Of a stretch of DNA of 64,000 bases, positions 11,704 to 22,844 are shown piece by piece. The stretch comes from Hygrocybe punicea. Lineage: Eukaryota > Basidiomycota > Agaricomycetes > Agaricales > Hygrophoraceae. The translations under genes were made by a program, and so were the position numbers. Under the pieces are notes generated by a model. The model saw nothing but the letters and a program-made list of their open reading frames with translations. It made no database searches and was not told the DNA's origin. Each line of letters begins with the position of its first letter. Positions within the stretch are counted from its first letter, which is position 1. The stretch is from the NCBI GenBank assembly GCA_963556145.1, contig OY744467.1:3224001-3288000 (forward strand), given 5' to 3'.

Positions 11704-12857
11704 TTACGAGTTCTTTTAATTTATTAAAAGACTCGTTCTTTATCAGACCTGGTTCAGTGAGGGTTCGTAATTAATTAATGAAGTTGATCGTATGTAGGGG
11801 ACTTTTTTGTTGGGCAAAAGATATGATTCTACTTGTCATACTGAAAAATAACATGTGGTCCAAGCCATGTCTGGACAAGCTTACATAAGCATCCAAATAT
11901 GGGTTGTCTCAGAAAAGACACATTACCTTTGAATTATATTCAAAATATTCGTACTGACTTCAATTCTTATCGGAATCTGCTGAAAATTAAACTGCTGACT
12001 AATATAACCATTTCAGGCAAGGTGTGACAGTCACATGTGACCAATCTAACCATATAAGGCAATTTCTAATATTATATAGCAAATTTTTTACTGATTGCAA
12101 TGGTGATAGTCATATGTGACCAGTCTAACCATATAAGGTAATTTTATATTATATATGCTAAATTTTGAGCTGATCACAGGAGTCATAGTCACATGTGACC
12201 ACTATTACTATATATGGAAATATCAGCCATATAAGCAGAAATGAGCTTAACTCAGATAATATACTGATATTTTTACTTAAAACATAAAATTCAATGTGAT
12301 ATTGCCGTATATATATATTATCTTATATGCTAATTATATATTTCAAGCAAAATTACGGTGTTCATAATAATCATGCACACAAAAATCCAATAAAAGAAAA
12401 AAGACTTTGTTCATGCTATATGTAACATTAGCCCAATCACCAAGTACAGCTGTCTTTATGTTATCATCTGTTGCACAGCATACAAGGTCCTAGAGAAGAG
12501 AAGTCAATTATTATCATAATGTTTAGGAGACAGTTGTATTTGACAGTTGACCTATTGCTTCCTCAACATTTCTTTTATGGCTGAGCATATTATATAATGA
12601 TACAGCACAGAAAACATGACAGTAATAGAGAAGGTTGATGAACACTCAAGACACTCTATGTAGTTGAGTTTTTCTACTTTTCATGTTGCTGAGGTGAAAG
12701 ATGGGCTTATTAGAACAATTGGAAGTATACAACATATGATATATATCTTATACCATATGTAACATGCTTTATACAATTGTTTACTTCGTTATGGAAGTAG
12801 AGAGGGGAAAAAAAGAACTCGTTCATGCCATGCGCAGCACTGGCCCACTAAACAAGT
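11704..12857 (+). mobile_element. Non-autonomous Helitron inserted in the RepHel gene
   Basis: A complete member of 1154 bases, from TTACGAGTTCTTTTAATTT to CCCACTAAACAAGT. It separates the helicase coding sequence between GLPDNVVPIVK and TKTILCVFPSD. It carries three TCACATGTGA-type palindromes at 12030, 12109 and 12188, exactly 79 bases apart. Confidence 0.85.
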
Positions 12858-15800
12858 CTTTTACAATGGGCACTACATTGTCAGGCAGTCCTGGAATCTG
12901 CACCAGCTTTGGAGGTTTGTCCAGTTCAACAAACAAAGTGTTAGGTACTCTTTTGCCATGACTTGCTTTCATTGACTGCCAGCCAACAACAAATCCTTCT
13001 TGTCCTTTTGTAATGCAGAGTTCAGTGGCATCATTATTATGAAGCATCACCGGCATACCAAGACATCAGGAGAGTTTCCCAGCAAAGTTATCAGTTGCAG
13101 CATGTCGCACTTTCCATATCTCTCTTTGTGTATCAAAATCAATGTCACTGGATTGATGTATTGCTTTAGATTTCAACTTGTTTCTAACAGAATCCTTGTC
13201 TTTTCCCCACTTATCAATGGAATAGAAGTTGGTCAAGTTCTGGTTGGTGTCAGAAGCAAATCTTTCACATCCAAGAAGATCGATTTGATCCTTTTGTGAG
13301 TGAATGCCACATATGATAGGAACATTCCTAAAATCCTTAGAGGCAACATTGGGCTGGTCTGGACGCTTGCCTGCAATTTTGGTTCTTAAAAATTGAATAT
13401 CATGTGCAGTTCTAAACAATGCATCCTCAGCTATTTGGGTCCTCTGTCTCATGTTTTCTCTGAGAATCACCACTGTGGTCACTTGATGCCAGAGTGCTTT
13501 TCCAATGGCAGTTTCCTGAGAGTGTGTTGTCAATGTTGATCTGAATGCCAACTGTTCCACTGTACAATGGTGCACCTCCAACTGGTGATAATTGTGCAAA
13601 GTCTCCAGCAAATATCATGTTGATTCCACCAAATGGTATGTCATGTATGTTTAAAGCTTTAGCTAGTCTAGCACTGATTTTGTAGAGATCATGACAAGAC
13701 AACATTGAGACTTTATTTGACATGTTTGGATTGATGCCCAGGAAGTAGTGATAAGTAGAACCATTTTGCAGAGCTGCAGATGTACCAGTAGGACCAAGAA
13801 TTACAAATCTGTGGGACTCATGTACAGTGTCAAAGAACTCAACAACTGCTTTGATGACTTGTGATTTTCCAGTGCCAGCCATTCCAGCAATATTCATTTT
13901 CAACTGGTCACTGCTAGGAGAGGAAGCATGATTTGCAATAATCCTAAAGGCTCTTTTTTGCTCAGTGTTCAGGCTGAATTTTCTAACTGTAGCATCAATT
14001 AGCTGTTGTCTCTGTGCATTTTCAGCTCTGAAAGTTTGCATCAAGTATGATTAGTCTATAATCACCACATCATTTTCATTTGGATCAGTATATGTTTTGT
14101 GTGAAGTAGACTTTGAGTTTGCAGGAATATGTTGATTGCACTCATCTAGTATTTCGTGTCTCTGTTCTTGAACAAGTTGTTTCCATTGAGTACCAGGTTG
14201 ATTCATTTCAACTTCAAGTGGAGCATAATTTACAGTAATAGAACCATCTGGACATGGATCAAGCCAACCAATATTTCTGACAATGTTTTCAGTGGTATCC
14301 ATTTGAGCTTTGATCAGTCTACCATGTTGACCAAGCTCAGAATATTTGTTAGTGCCATAATCTGCATTGTTTTTGTCCTGCTCATAATTATCATCTCCAA
14401 AGTCACCACCATTTTGAATGTTGTCATCATCCAAGTGTGAAATCATGTCTGAAGTCATAAATTAAGAACAAGTACCATCTAACACTGCTCCTTGCCTAAG
14501 CTGAGCAGAATAGTCATCTCTAGCATCAAGGCATTCATATCTCAGATTAAAGTTGTCCATGATATCTAATTGTCTATTAGTGAATTCATGATCAGTGAAT
14601 GCTTCATCCCATGATTCCAGGTCACTTTTCAGGTCATGACCAGATCTCCATGGTTTGAACAGAGTGAGCATTGTGGTGCAATAGTATTCTCTGTCTCCTC
14701 TATCACATCTGGGCAATGAACCAACAACAAAGTTTGGAACAACATGCTGCCTCTTTTCATTGAATTCTATGCAGTGTGTTTCATACAATGGGTGATCTTC
14801 TAGGAAAAGCTTGGTATCTTCTTGGACAGACTCAGTGCTATCAGACTCATTGTCCTCTGAATCACATTCTATGAAATTGTCATCATCTTTGATGTTCAGA
14901 TCATCAAATTCCATGCTTAAGTCATTACTGGTAGATACATTAGATTTCAAAGTTGTTTTGTGAGTTGCAGGTTGTTGCTCAGATTCCATGACATTTAACT
15001 CATCATCACTGTTTATTTCATCATGAGGTTTTTGAATATGTCTCTTGACTCTTTCTGCACCCTGCACCCATTCATACAAATTTATGTCTTCATAATGAGC
15101 TGGTCTATAAATGCAATCATGCACAGCAGATACTCCTATGAATTTTCCCTTTTGATTGTGCAGTACAACTTTTTCAGAGTCAACTTGCATCATTATTGTC
15201 ATCTGGATTACAAACTTTCTGTACTTCTCTCACATAGTTTCTCCAATAAACAGGAATGAATTTATGACTTGTATGATGGTCAGGGTTGCCAAGCAGATAC
15301 ATTGAAGCCATTGGTCCACCAATTTCAAGTTTTGCAGTCAAAGCATTAATGATCTGAGTGATGAATTTTCTAGCTTTGTCTTTTCTTTTTATTGATCCTC
15401 CAAGCATTTCTGAGTTTCTGTCAAACACACTTCTAATGGTATCAAATATGCTATATGTTTTCAATCCAGGTTTTGTAATATAGTCAGAAATATATGCTAC
15501 AATGGCTTCGATTGCAGTACCAGAAAGAAGACTTGTAACATCAGAATTGCAGCAAAGTAGAAATGTCACAAGTAGTGTCAATGTATTGATCCAAGCTTCA
15601 CCCTTTTTCATATTCAATGCACCAGTTTTTGGGTCTACTTGTGTTGATTCAAACAAAGGTCTGGGAAATCTAGCTTTGCATTTATCATGTTTGTTCATGC
15701 AACTGGGTCTGTCTTTTCTCTGGACTTTTTCATTGTTTGAACTATTTCTGCCACAATTATGAACAGTAGAACGTAAAATCAAATGATCAACAGTGTCTGC

Positions 15801-17390
15801 AAATCTGTCCCACCATGAATTCGCTTGCTTGCAATCATTACAATTGTTGTCACCGTTCACATCATGCTTATTTGTACACATAGGTGGGGGTGCTTCAGGT
15901 AGAGTCTGAGTGGGATCTTTGTAGTCTTCTTGTTCAGACTTCTGGTTTACCTTAGCTTTGACTTCATCCATTGTTCCAGTCATGAATTCACCAATATGTA
16001 TGCTTTCTAGATACTGAACAAAAGCTTGTTGGAAATCTGACATGGGATCCATTATTCTATCTCTGATTTCCTGAGGTGACAGACATCCTTTTAGCCATAG
16101 TAGCATATGCATGTGAAGTGTGAGATGTCCCTGTTGCTCCACTGTGCCATAGTATGCCTTGGTGTTGCCATAAAAGCCAGAATGCTTTAAACCAACTCCC
16201 AGGACATGTTTGATAAAGAGCTCTACCATAAAGTGAAAGAATCTAGCACCAGCCACTGGATTTTCTGCAATAAGTCTATAGCACTCATCATATCCTCTAA
16301 GCTCAGGTGTGAATGTTTCTTTTGTATCAGCATAATATAGGGAGAGTGGATGCATGTTATCAGCTGGTGAAAATGTAATGAACCAGGAAGGTGCACCCAC
16401 AAAGGACATCAGAGATCAGACTTCATTTCTCATGTATTTCTTGCTTGTGAGTGATCCTTTTACATGACTTCCTACATGATCAATATCTTTAATTAATTGG
16501 AAACAAAGTTTTTCTTCATCAGTTTCTGGAGTGACATGTTCACCATCTTCCATTTTTCTAGCAATATTATTTAAAACTCCAAGATCAACATCCATTAATC
16601 TTTGTGAGATGTGTTCAAATTTTGCTTTTTCAGCTAATAAATAGCCAGCTATTGTAGACTCTTTTATTTGCTCATGGTTGAATGCAATCAAAGGAAAGTG
16701 GGGATCTTGCCAGCACAGGCCCAGCAAGCTGCCTGGCTGGCGCTCCTGACCAAGTTCAGCACCCAGCAGGTGCTCAAGCACCAGTGGGAGTGGTCTGCCA
16801 GTGGCTATCTGCCATACTACCGCTACCAGCCGGTCAGCCAGATCTCTGGACAGAGTGGGCTGAGGGCCTCAACAGGCACCTGTCGGTGAGACAGCTGACA
16901 GAGAACTTGGGGGCGAGGTGGAGATGGAACGAAGGAGGGCAGAAGACTGATGGTGTGTTATGGATCGCTTCTGCAGCGGGCTCCGGCAACAATCAACTTA
17001 ACTAAGGATCGGATTCCAAAGGAGAGGAGAGCAGGTTTCATTGTTGCTTACAGCTAAGACAACACTGCTAAGAGGGGGGGTCAAGGTCTAGTGTCATTGC
17101 GAGCCGTGGGGGTTACCCAAAACAAGATGAGTCTGCCCCAAGAACCAGACTAAACGTAAGGAAAAGAAAGAAGAAAAAGTCCGAACCAACAACAAGGACA
17201 GTAGATATAGTGAATGGACTTGAGGGGAGGTAAATAGGAATCCAACCATGAAGCTACAACATGTCCAACTACACCATGTTTTCACCATGAGGCGGACATG
17301 AGGCGTCCTCATGTCGATGTTCTCGCGATCCAACTGGAGGCCCGGGTGTCATTGAGGAATAGAGGGGGTCTGGATGACTCGGATGATTTA

Positions 17391-17786
17391 TCATCGGATC
17401 ATGTGATGTGCAGAATTGCCTATTCGGGGTCTACACTTGCTGTAACAGGCAAGTGCACAGTCTGGCAAGTGCATTGCACGGTCGGGTCGAAGATGGGTAT
17501 CGTCCAGTGTAGGATTGGTGATGAGAGTGTCTTGAGGTAGCAGGGACATAGTGACAAGGTTGGTATAAAGGAAAACAAAGGAATGTATGGAGGGAAAACC
17601 AACTAGGATGGTGGGGTAGTTGAGGTCAGACATGTGAACAGCATAAGCTGTACCAGATGATGATGTCTGTGTCGATGACGTATCGAGGAGCAATGTCTTG
17701 TCCTGTCTGTGGAACAATGCGGTCCACCTGATGTCGGTATTCATCCAAGAAAGGGTATTGTTGTAAATGAGTGTGGGAGATATCAA
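17391..17786 (-). CDS. 131-residue open frame in the LTR-like element
   Basis: The protein contains YNNTLSWMNTDIRWTALFH and ends HHMIR. The copy at about 24640-25023 encodes a clearly related peptide interrupted by a TAG after HMSDLN. No known domain was recognised. Whether it is translated is unknown. Confidence 0.25.
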   Translation of the reverse strand: MISPTLIYNNTLSWMNTDIRWTALFHRQDKTLLLDTSSTQTSSSGTAYAVHMSDLNYPTILVGFPSIHSFVFLYTNLVTMSLLPQDTLITNPTLDDTHLRPDRAMHLPDCALACYSKCRPRIGNSAHHMIR

Positions 17787-18129
17787 GGATATAGATGGAA
17801 AAGGTTAAATGAATGTGGGTCCAGGTTTTGAGTCATGGCACGAGTGACAAGCTGTGGGAATAAGATGTCGGGTACTGCAATGAAGCGATGTCGTGTGAAC
17901 AATATGCGATAGGGGTTGGTTCACTGTTTGGGAAGTCATATGGTCTGTGGTCGAAGTCCAAAAGAATGTGCTTCGGCGATGGTCGGATTAGAGAGAACAG
18001 TGAAATGTCTTGTGATCGGGGATTGTTCAGGGCATGCGTGCAGGTGAGGAATGTCGTCGGATAATCAGGGAGGATAATGGTAGGCACGGAATACGAAAGT
18101 GGAAACCATATATCCAGGTATGGCAATTG

Positions 18130-18300
18130 TCAATTACGTGGTGAGATATTGTCGAGGTGGAAGTCGGAAGTATTGATGGCAGAAGGGTTTCGGTACTGAT
18201 GCCAAAGATAGATCATAACAAGGTAAAAACCGATGAGGAAGGTGATGGCGATGCTGCCAATGATGATTACGGTAATTAGCTGTGTCGGGAGTACAGCCAT
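18130..18300 (-). CDS. 56-residue single-pass membrane protein ORF in LTR-like element
   Basis: It starts MAVLPTQL and continues with about 22 hydrophobic residues (ITVIIIGSIAITFLIGFYLVMI), then a polar tail YLWHQYRNPSAINTSDF. The predicted form is a small tail-in or tail-out membrane protein. In the other copy (24126-24245) the first 35 codons give the same residues, and the six or so base differences over that stretch fall at third positions. That favours a real coding frame, but all are C/T or G/A transitions and the sample is tiny. Confidence 0.4.
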   Translation of the reverse strand: MAVLPTQLITVIIIGSIAITFLIGFYLVMIYLWHQYRNPSAINTSDFHLDNISPRN

Positions 18301-18357
18301 TGTAAATTGGTTTGTCGTGGGATGAAGTCAACAATATGTCAGGGCGAGGGAAAAGAC

Positions 18358-18546
18358 AATAGCAATGATGTCCGTCGGCAAGGAGACTATTCGGGTACAG
18401 CAAGGTAACGTGGGGATGTGTCCATGGTCGGTCTGGATTGTTCTAGAAGAAAAGAGAACAAGGACAAGAAGAAACAACGATGTCCAAAAGAAGACAAAAG
18501 GTAAAAGGAAACGAAAAAGGAAGGTGTGATAAAGTGGAATCGTCAT
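18358..18546 (-). CDS. Hydrophobic small ORF upstream of the membrane ORF
   Basis: From the ATG near 18546 the frame reads MTIPLYHTFLFRFLLPFVFF and stays hydrophobic for ~40 residues. The second copy (about 23872) keeps the same frame with a similar hydrophobic stretch before a TGA. A TTCTTCTAG or TTCTTGTAG acceptor-like site follows in both copies, so part of it may be an intron. Weak call. Confidence 0.25.
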
Positions 18547-19633
18547 GGTGGGTAACGGAGTTGGAATCAGAGTTGCGGAGTTGAAAAATGTAACAGGGTG
18601 CACGCAGGAAGAAGGTCGTCGACATCATTATGCAGCTATCAGCACGGCCCCGGTGGAATGCCGCCCTCGCCCTCCGCTTCCTGGTGGAGAAGTATGAGGC
18701 CAAGTTCAAGGCATGCAGCTTCTGCGACTACCTGCAGAAGAATGGCAGCAGTGGCTACCAAGAAGTGGCTCATGCTGCACTGTCATACCCTTAGCTATTG
18801 TAGCCTGTCACATGCATTTTGTACAATTATTGTTTATGGTCTTTGTTTCATTACTAACTATGGCCCACATACAAACAAGAACAAGAGTTTCCGGCATTTA
18901 AAAATAAAGAACTCCGCTGGCTTCACCCCCAGGAATGAAGTAAGTACATTCACTTAGTATACAAATGGGTCACCGGAGTGATGTATGTGGGGTGGTTTGG
19001 CAGGCATGGGAAAGGTACTGAGGGGTGACCCAGTGATCACCACAGGCCGGGGACATGGCAATATCAGCTATATAAGTGGAAATGGACTAAACTTAGATGA
19101 TGTACTGATATTTTTACTTAAAACATAAAATTCAATGTGATACCACTGGATACATATATTATCTTATATGCTAATTATATATTTTAAGCAAAATTACTTA
19201 TTGATGTTCATAACAATTATGCAAATAAAAATCCAATGAAAGAAAAAAGACTTTGTTTATGTCATGTGCAACATTAGCCCATTCACCACTTGTTTTCATG
19301 TTATCATCTGCTGTGCAACATTCAAGGTCATGGAGAAATAGGGTTGAACAAATGTAAGTCAATTGTTATCATACTGTTTAGGGGGCAGTTGTGTTTGGCA
19401 GTTGACCTGTTGCTCTCTAAACATTTCTTTTATGACTGAAAATATTGCATGATAAAGCAACACAGAAGACATGACAGTAAGAGAGGATGCTGATAAAGAC
19501 TCAAGACACTCTATGTAGTTTTATTTTTCCTCCTTTTATGTTGCTGAGGTGAGAGGTGGGCTTATTAGAATAATTTGTAATATAACATATGCCATATGTC
19601 TTATATCATATGTAACATGCATTATGCAATTTA

Positions 19634-19976
19634 TTGATGTTTTCAAAATGCATGACATTTTTCGAAAAAATAAATATTTCAAAGAATCAAGGACCATAAT
19701 CATGGGAAAGTTTCAATATATGGTAGGACTGTGAACTGGACAGTGAATGTAACCCCTTTCCCATTGTTGTGGTTACTGTAGCCCCCTGTGTACAATGTCA
19801 ATAAAGGAATTGCTGAACATGTACAGCTCTCGTTGATCTCCTCTTCATCATCTGATATTGACTTGCTTAAATGCTTATCAGTGCTACCATATATAGAACC
19901 TTTCCCACGATTATGGCTCTTTGTTCTTTGAAAGATTTATTTTTTCAAAAAATGTCATGCATTTTGAAAACAGCAA
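19634..19976. mobile_element. MITE with 45-bp inverted ends and TA duplication
   Basis: The inverted ends begin TTG(A/C)TGTTTTCAAAATGCATG and match for more than 40 bases. TA flanks both sides (19632-19633, 19977-19978). Sister Helitron copies (near 12770 and 60030) show the empty site AATTTAATGTTATTG with a single TA. The TA target suggests a Tc1/mariner-mobilised element. It has no coding capacity. Confidence 0.85.
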
Positions 19977-20065
19977 TAATGTTATTGCTTACTTCATCAT
20001 GAAATTAGGAAGAGGGAAAAAAGAACTTGTTCATGCCATGTGCAGCACTGGCCCACTGAACAAGT

Positions 20066-20405
20066 AAAAATTCAGCATGAAAGGACTGCAAGATAGTGAA
20101 AAAGTTGAGCTCACTGTTGCAGACAGTGAGCACAGACAATGGTGGAGAGATCCAAAACAATGCCGCCACTGTTTCTGATACAAGATCTCATCTCAATACC
20201 CTTTTCAGGTGCTTATCTGTACATTGACTTAAATGTGGAGTTATTGGCAGGTTTACCAGTGTCGAGAAATTACAAAATTTGTAATAAGACTCAAGCCTAA
20301 CAAGGCTGGGAAGGTCAGGTGGGGCTTACAGTATATCGGAAATTCCCGCCACCCTTGTGTGTCTCATGTATCACGTGACCGATCAACTTCCACAGAGTGA
20401 CTTTA
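20066..20405. promoter_or_regulatory. Upstream region of the kinase gene
   Basis: This is unique-looking sequence between the Helitron end and the kinase start codon. No TATA box stands out. CpG dinucleotides become more frequent from about 20330. The promoter presumably lies here, and the element insertion limits how far unique upstream DNA extends. Confidence 0.35.
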
Positions 20406-22844
20406 ATGGCAGCCCAACTCTCTGTCCATCAACTGTACAGGCGCCTTGAAACAGTGGGGAAAGGTGCTTATGGCTCCGTTCATAAAGGTGTACACATCCC
20501 GAGCGGCAATGTTGTGGCCCTCAAAATTATCAATCTTGACACATCAGATGACGATGTGAGCGATATACAACGGGAAGTTGCTCTCCTAACACAGCTTCGT
20601 GACGCGCCGAACATCGCGAAATACTATGGGTGTTATCTTGATGGTCCTCGCGTGTGGATCGTGATGGAGTATGCACAGGGTGGAAGTGTTCTCTCCCTGA
20701 TGAAGACCTCTCCGGACGGGGCACTTGAGGAGAAATATGTGGCCATCATCGTCAGGGAAGTCCTCGTCGGGCTAAACTATCTTCACAGATCATCCATTAT
20801 TCATCGGGACATAAAGGCTGCAAACATTCTCATAACTGCCACAGGAAACGTGATGATTTGCGATTTCGGCGTTTCAGCCCTACTGGCCACCACGTCCAGT
20901 AAAAGGAATACTCTAACGGGAACTCCGTATTGGATGGCCCCCGAAGTTGTGCAAACTGTTCCTGCTTACGATACCAAGGCAGATATATGGAGTTTAGGGA
21001 TTATGATTTATGAAATGGTCAAGGGTAGTCCCCCGCACGCCAATCTAGACAAGTTCAAAGTTATGCATCTCATTCCAAGAGCGAAACCTCCCCGTTTGGT
21101 CGATGGAGAAGGCGGAAAAGACATGCGAGATTTTGTCTCTCTTTGTCTTCGGGAATTGCCAAGCGATGTCAGTTTTTCCTTCTAAATTACATTGTCCTGT
21201 TTAACTCGTAGATTTAACTAGCGACTACCTGCTGAGGAATTGGCAAAGGCGAAATGGATTAAGTCAACTTCCAAAATAGCCGTGTCTATCTTACGGGATC
21301 TTATCCATCGTTACGATACGAAGATGCAACAGAGCGGTCCACGTGCCAGCCTCGCTGAACCACTAGAATGGGAAGGGGATGAAGAAAGAGAGTCAGTGGT
21401 CTTTCATGGAGAGCTTCTCGATTCTCAGCATTTCTCAGACTACAGCATCATAAGATTGAGGAGGAGAATCCTTGGGAATTTGATACAGTCCGGGGCCGCT
21501 CTTTAGATCCGGTGCTTCCTTTGCGGGAATGCTTTTCCTCACCTGCGGATTCCGATGGATATTTCACAAACCACTCCACCATTCGTTCACCAAGACCGTC
21601 TACCTTACCGTCGTCACTTCGTCACATCTTTGAGGATGAGGCAAGCTTACAACTTGACTCGTTCCGCTCAGCGATCTCGTCGCATACCCCTAGTCCCCCG
21701 ACCACACCTTCACTTACAGCTCCTGAGGGTATAGTATGCAGGATTCTGACTTCTGGGGACAGCTCAGGATTTCCGGAAAGACTTCACTTGGATCTCGACC
21801 TGGCTTCCCCGACCTCCTTTCATTTCCCGTCGCTGCCGAGTGGATCTCCAACACCTACACCCCTACCATCCCAACTACAAAGACCCCACAGAAGGACATC
21901 CCCGACACTTGCGAATTCAGCTAGTCCCTCGGCCAATACACACCAAACCACCTACTCATTGGATGCGTCAGCCACAGCAATGAAGCGATTCCTTAGCCCC
22001 GGATCTTCGCGTTCACGGCCTTTATCTCGTGTGCGCTCAGCGACGACGATACCTGAAGCTGCGGCTTCAGAGGCCACGAGTGAGAAATTGAAATCGGGAT
22101 CAGGTCTGAATAAACTGGCAATAGTGGAGGGTTCATGGTTGAATATCTCGACCGAGGCGATTGCGAGAGGTGATAGAGAGATAATTGGTAGTCCAAATAC
22201 AGCCATCCATAATGTCAATTCAGGTGTACCAGGTCTTAAAGATGTCCTCAAGGTAAGACCGGGCTTCCTTGTGGTGTAGCTGATGTACAACATTGCCACA
22301 GATTCCATCTCTGACTTCAGAACACCAGCTTGGCATGTCAGATTTATTACCGCCATCTCCTTCCGTTGCCGTTTACAGCCCCCGACAGCTCACGCCCTCA
22401 TTGAACTTATTGGGCCCATCGGGCACATCACCGAACTCGAACGCGAATCGACGTCTTTCCACTCTCAGAGCCGCCGCCCCCTCCGCCACCACTTTCACTC
22501 TTGGTCGACCAGGCTCTCACTCACCTCCTTTCGATTCCCATATGACACCAGATAGTACATCCCAAAACCAAACACAACTTCATCACACCTCTTCACCGTT
22601 TACCCCGCCATCCATCAGTGCTTCTCTGGGACCAATTCTCCAGCCTCTTGACTTTCGGGAGTTGATGATCTCCCATGAAGTAACACATGCAGAATTGGCA
22701 CAAACCGTTGACAATCTGACAGAGTGGTTATCCATTGTTGAGATCGGATTGTGCGGAATGTTGGACAGGGCCAATGAAGATACAATCGAGGAAGAACGGG
22801 AAGGCCAAGGGGGTGGCGGAACGGGAATCCCGAACCAGGGGTAG
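20406..22844 (+). CDS. Ste20/GCK-family serine/threonine kinase (Nak1/Kic1/Sps1-like)
   Basis: Four exons: 20406-21167, 21222-21391, 21439-22252 and 22302-22844. Introns GTCAGT...ACTAG, GTCAGT...CTCAG and GTAAGA...CACAG keep frame and give 762 residues. The N-terminal kinase domain has glycine loop GKGAYGSV (18-25), ATP lysine K40, catalytic HRD (133-135), DFG (153-155) and the GCK signature GTPYWMAPE (172-180). The remaining ~500 residues are Ser/Pro/Thr-rich, with a short conserved PWEFDTVRGRS motif soon after the kinase domain, and no other domain. The layout fits fungal GCK kinases of the polarity/cell-separation (MOR/RAM) pathway such as Nak1 and Kic1. Which paralogue it is cannot be settled by eye. 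Apparently intact, rich in CpG, and flanked on both sides by repeats. Without the 47-base second intron the frame would break near 21450. Confidence 0.88.

Larger units (their letters stand above)
9763..16705 (-). mobile_element. Helitron (autonomous type, 5'-truncated) inserted in the Crypton gene
   Basis: The 3' end at 9763 reads, inverted, the same hairpin and ACAAGT tail as the non-autonomous copies, and the next ~440 bases are homologous to their 3' regions. The RepHel gene follows in the same orientation. TTGCCAG occurs on both sides (about 9752 and 16705). Joining the Crypton sequence at these repeats restores one open frame across the join, which fixes the insertion. The 5' terminus (TTACGAG) is missing. 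Confidence 0.8.
10219..16705 (-). pseudogene. RepHel: Helitron Rep / Pif1-like helicase / C-terminal peptidase
   Basis: The protein replicates and mobilises the element by rolling-circle transfer. In order on the minus strand: Helitron-like N region (IAFNHEQIKES; SKKYMRNEV); Rep domain with GAPSWFITFSPAD, HUH motif LHMHMLLW (about 16105-16125) and the tyrosine pair YISDYITK (about 15475-15495); linker; Pif1 helicase with Walker A GMAGTGKS (about 13865-13885) and FAGDFAQLSPVGG; helicase C part (GMPVMLHNNDATEL; LPNFAMTAHAAQGKT; GCSGYLRQEFRELELLDEI); then a peptidase-like tail. Broken by stops at 16416 (TGA where family members have Trp), 14462, 14051, 13066, 11038 and 10360, frameshifts near 15200 and 13550, and the insertion at 11704-12857. 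The N terminus is truncated at 16705. Confidence 0.88.
16956..18595. mobile_element. LTR-like element, 1640 bp, inserted in the Crypton gene
   Basis: The ends are TGTTATGG... and ...ATGTAACA, the TG...CA pattern of LTRs. The 5-base flanks TGGTG and GGGTG differ by one base and behave as a target duplication, since removing the insert restores the Crypton frame. There is no gag or pol, so it looks like a solo LTR or a short LTR-type element. A second copy, inverted, lies at 23822-25570. Its minus strand holds several small open frames that are alignable between the copies. Confidence 0.75.
16700..18794 (+). pseudogene. Crypton C-terminal GCR1_C-like DNA-binding part
   Basis: This continues the recombinase frame after the Helitron: QAAWLALLTKFSTQQVL, then WTEWAEGLNRHLSVRQLTE, RWRWNEGGQKT, then, after the LTR-like insertion, RRKKVVDIIMQLSARPRW and a helix-rich end closing at TAG (18792). 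This is the layout of the GCR1_C DNA-binding domain known from Cryptons. Removing the LTR-like element and one copy of its duplication rejoins KTDG to ARRKKVV in frame. One single-base frameshift lies near 16845 (QI-SGQ versus DLWTEW). Confidence 0.7.
7117..19054 (+). mobile_element. Crypton (tyrosine-recombinase element), nested and decayed
   Basis: The limits come from comparing the flanking Helitron halves with an uninterrupted copy. The left flank ends AAGG (7113-7116) and the right flank starts ATGG (19055-19058), consistent with the short direct repeats Cryptons leave. No terminal repeats are visible, as expected for this class. It carries a tyrosine recombinase fused to a GCR1_C-like DNA-binding domain. 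The stretch 7117-7970 upstream of the gene is GC-rich and looks like promoter/leader sequence, with short T-rich tracts at about 7757 and 7888-7915. Confidence 0.7.
6607..20065 (+). mobile_element. Non-autonomous Helitron split by a Crypton
   Basis: The 5' part (6607 to about 7112) begins TTACGAGTTCTTTTAATTT. The 3' part (19059-20065) ends in the family hairpin and ACAAGT. Aligned with an intact member (11704-12857), the two parts meet at the same internal position, so they are one copy interrupted by the Crypton. Its 3' end lies 340 bases upstream of the kinase start codon. A small MITE is inserted in its 3' part. Confidence 0.75.

Noticed and set aside
21392..21512. Apparent frameshift in the kinase gene
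   Set aside because: A 47-base intron (GTCAGT...CTCAG, 21392-21438) joins the frames and gives the conserved PWEFDTVRG continuation.
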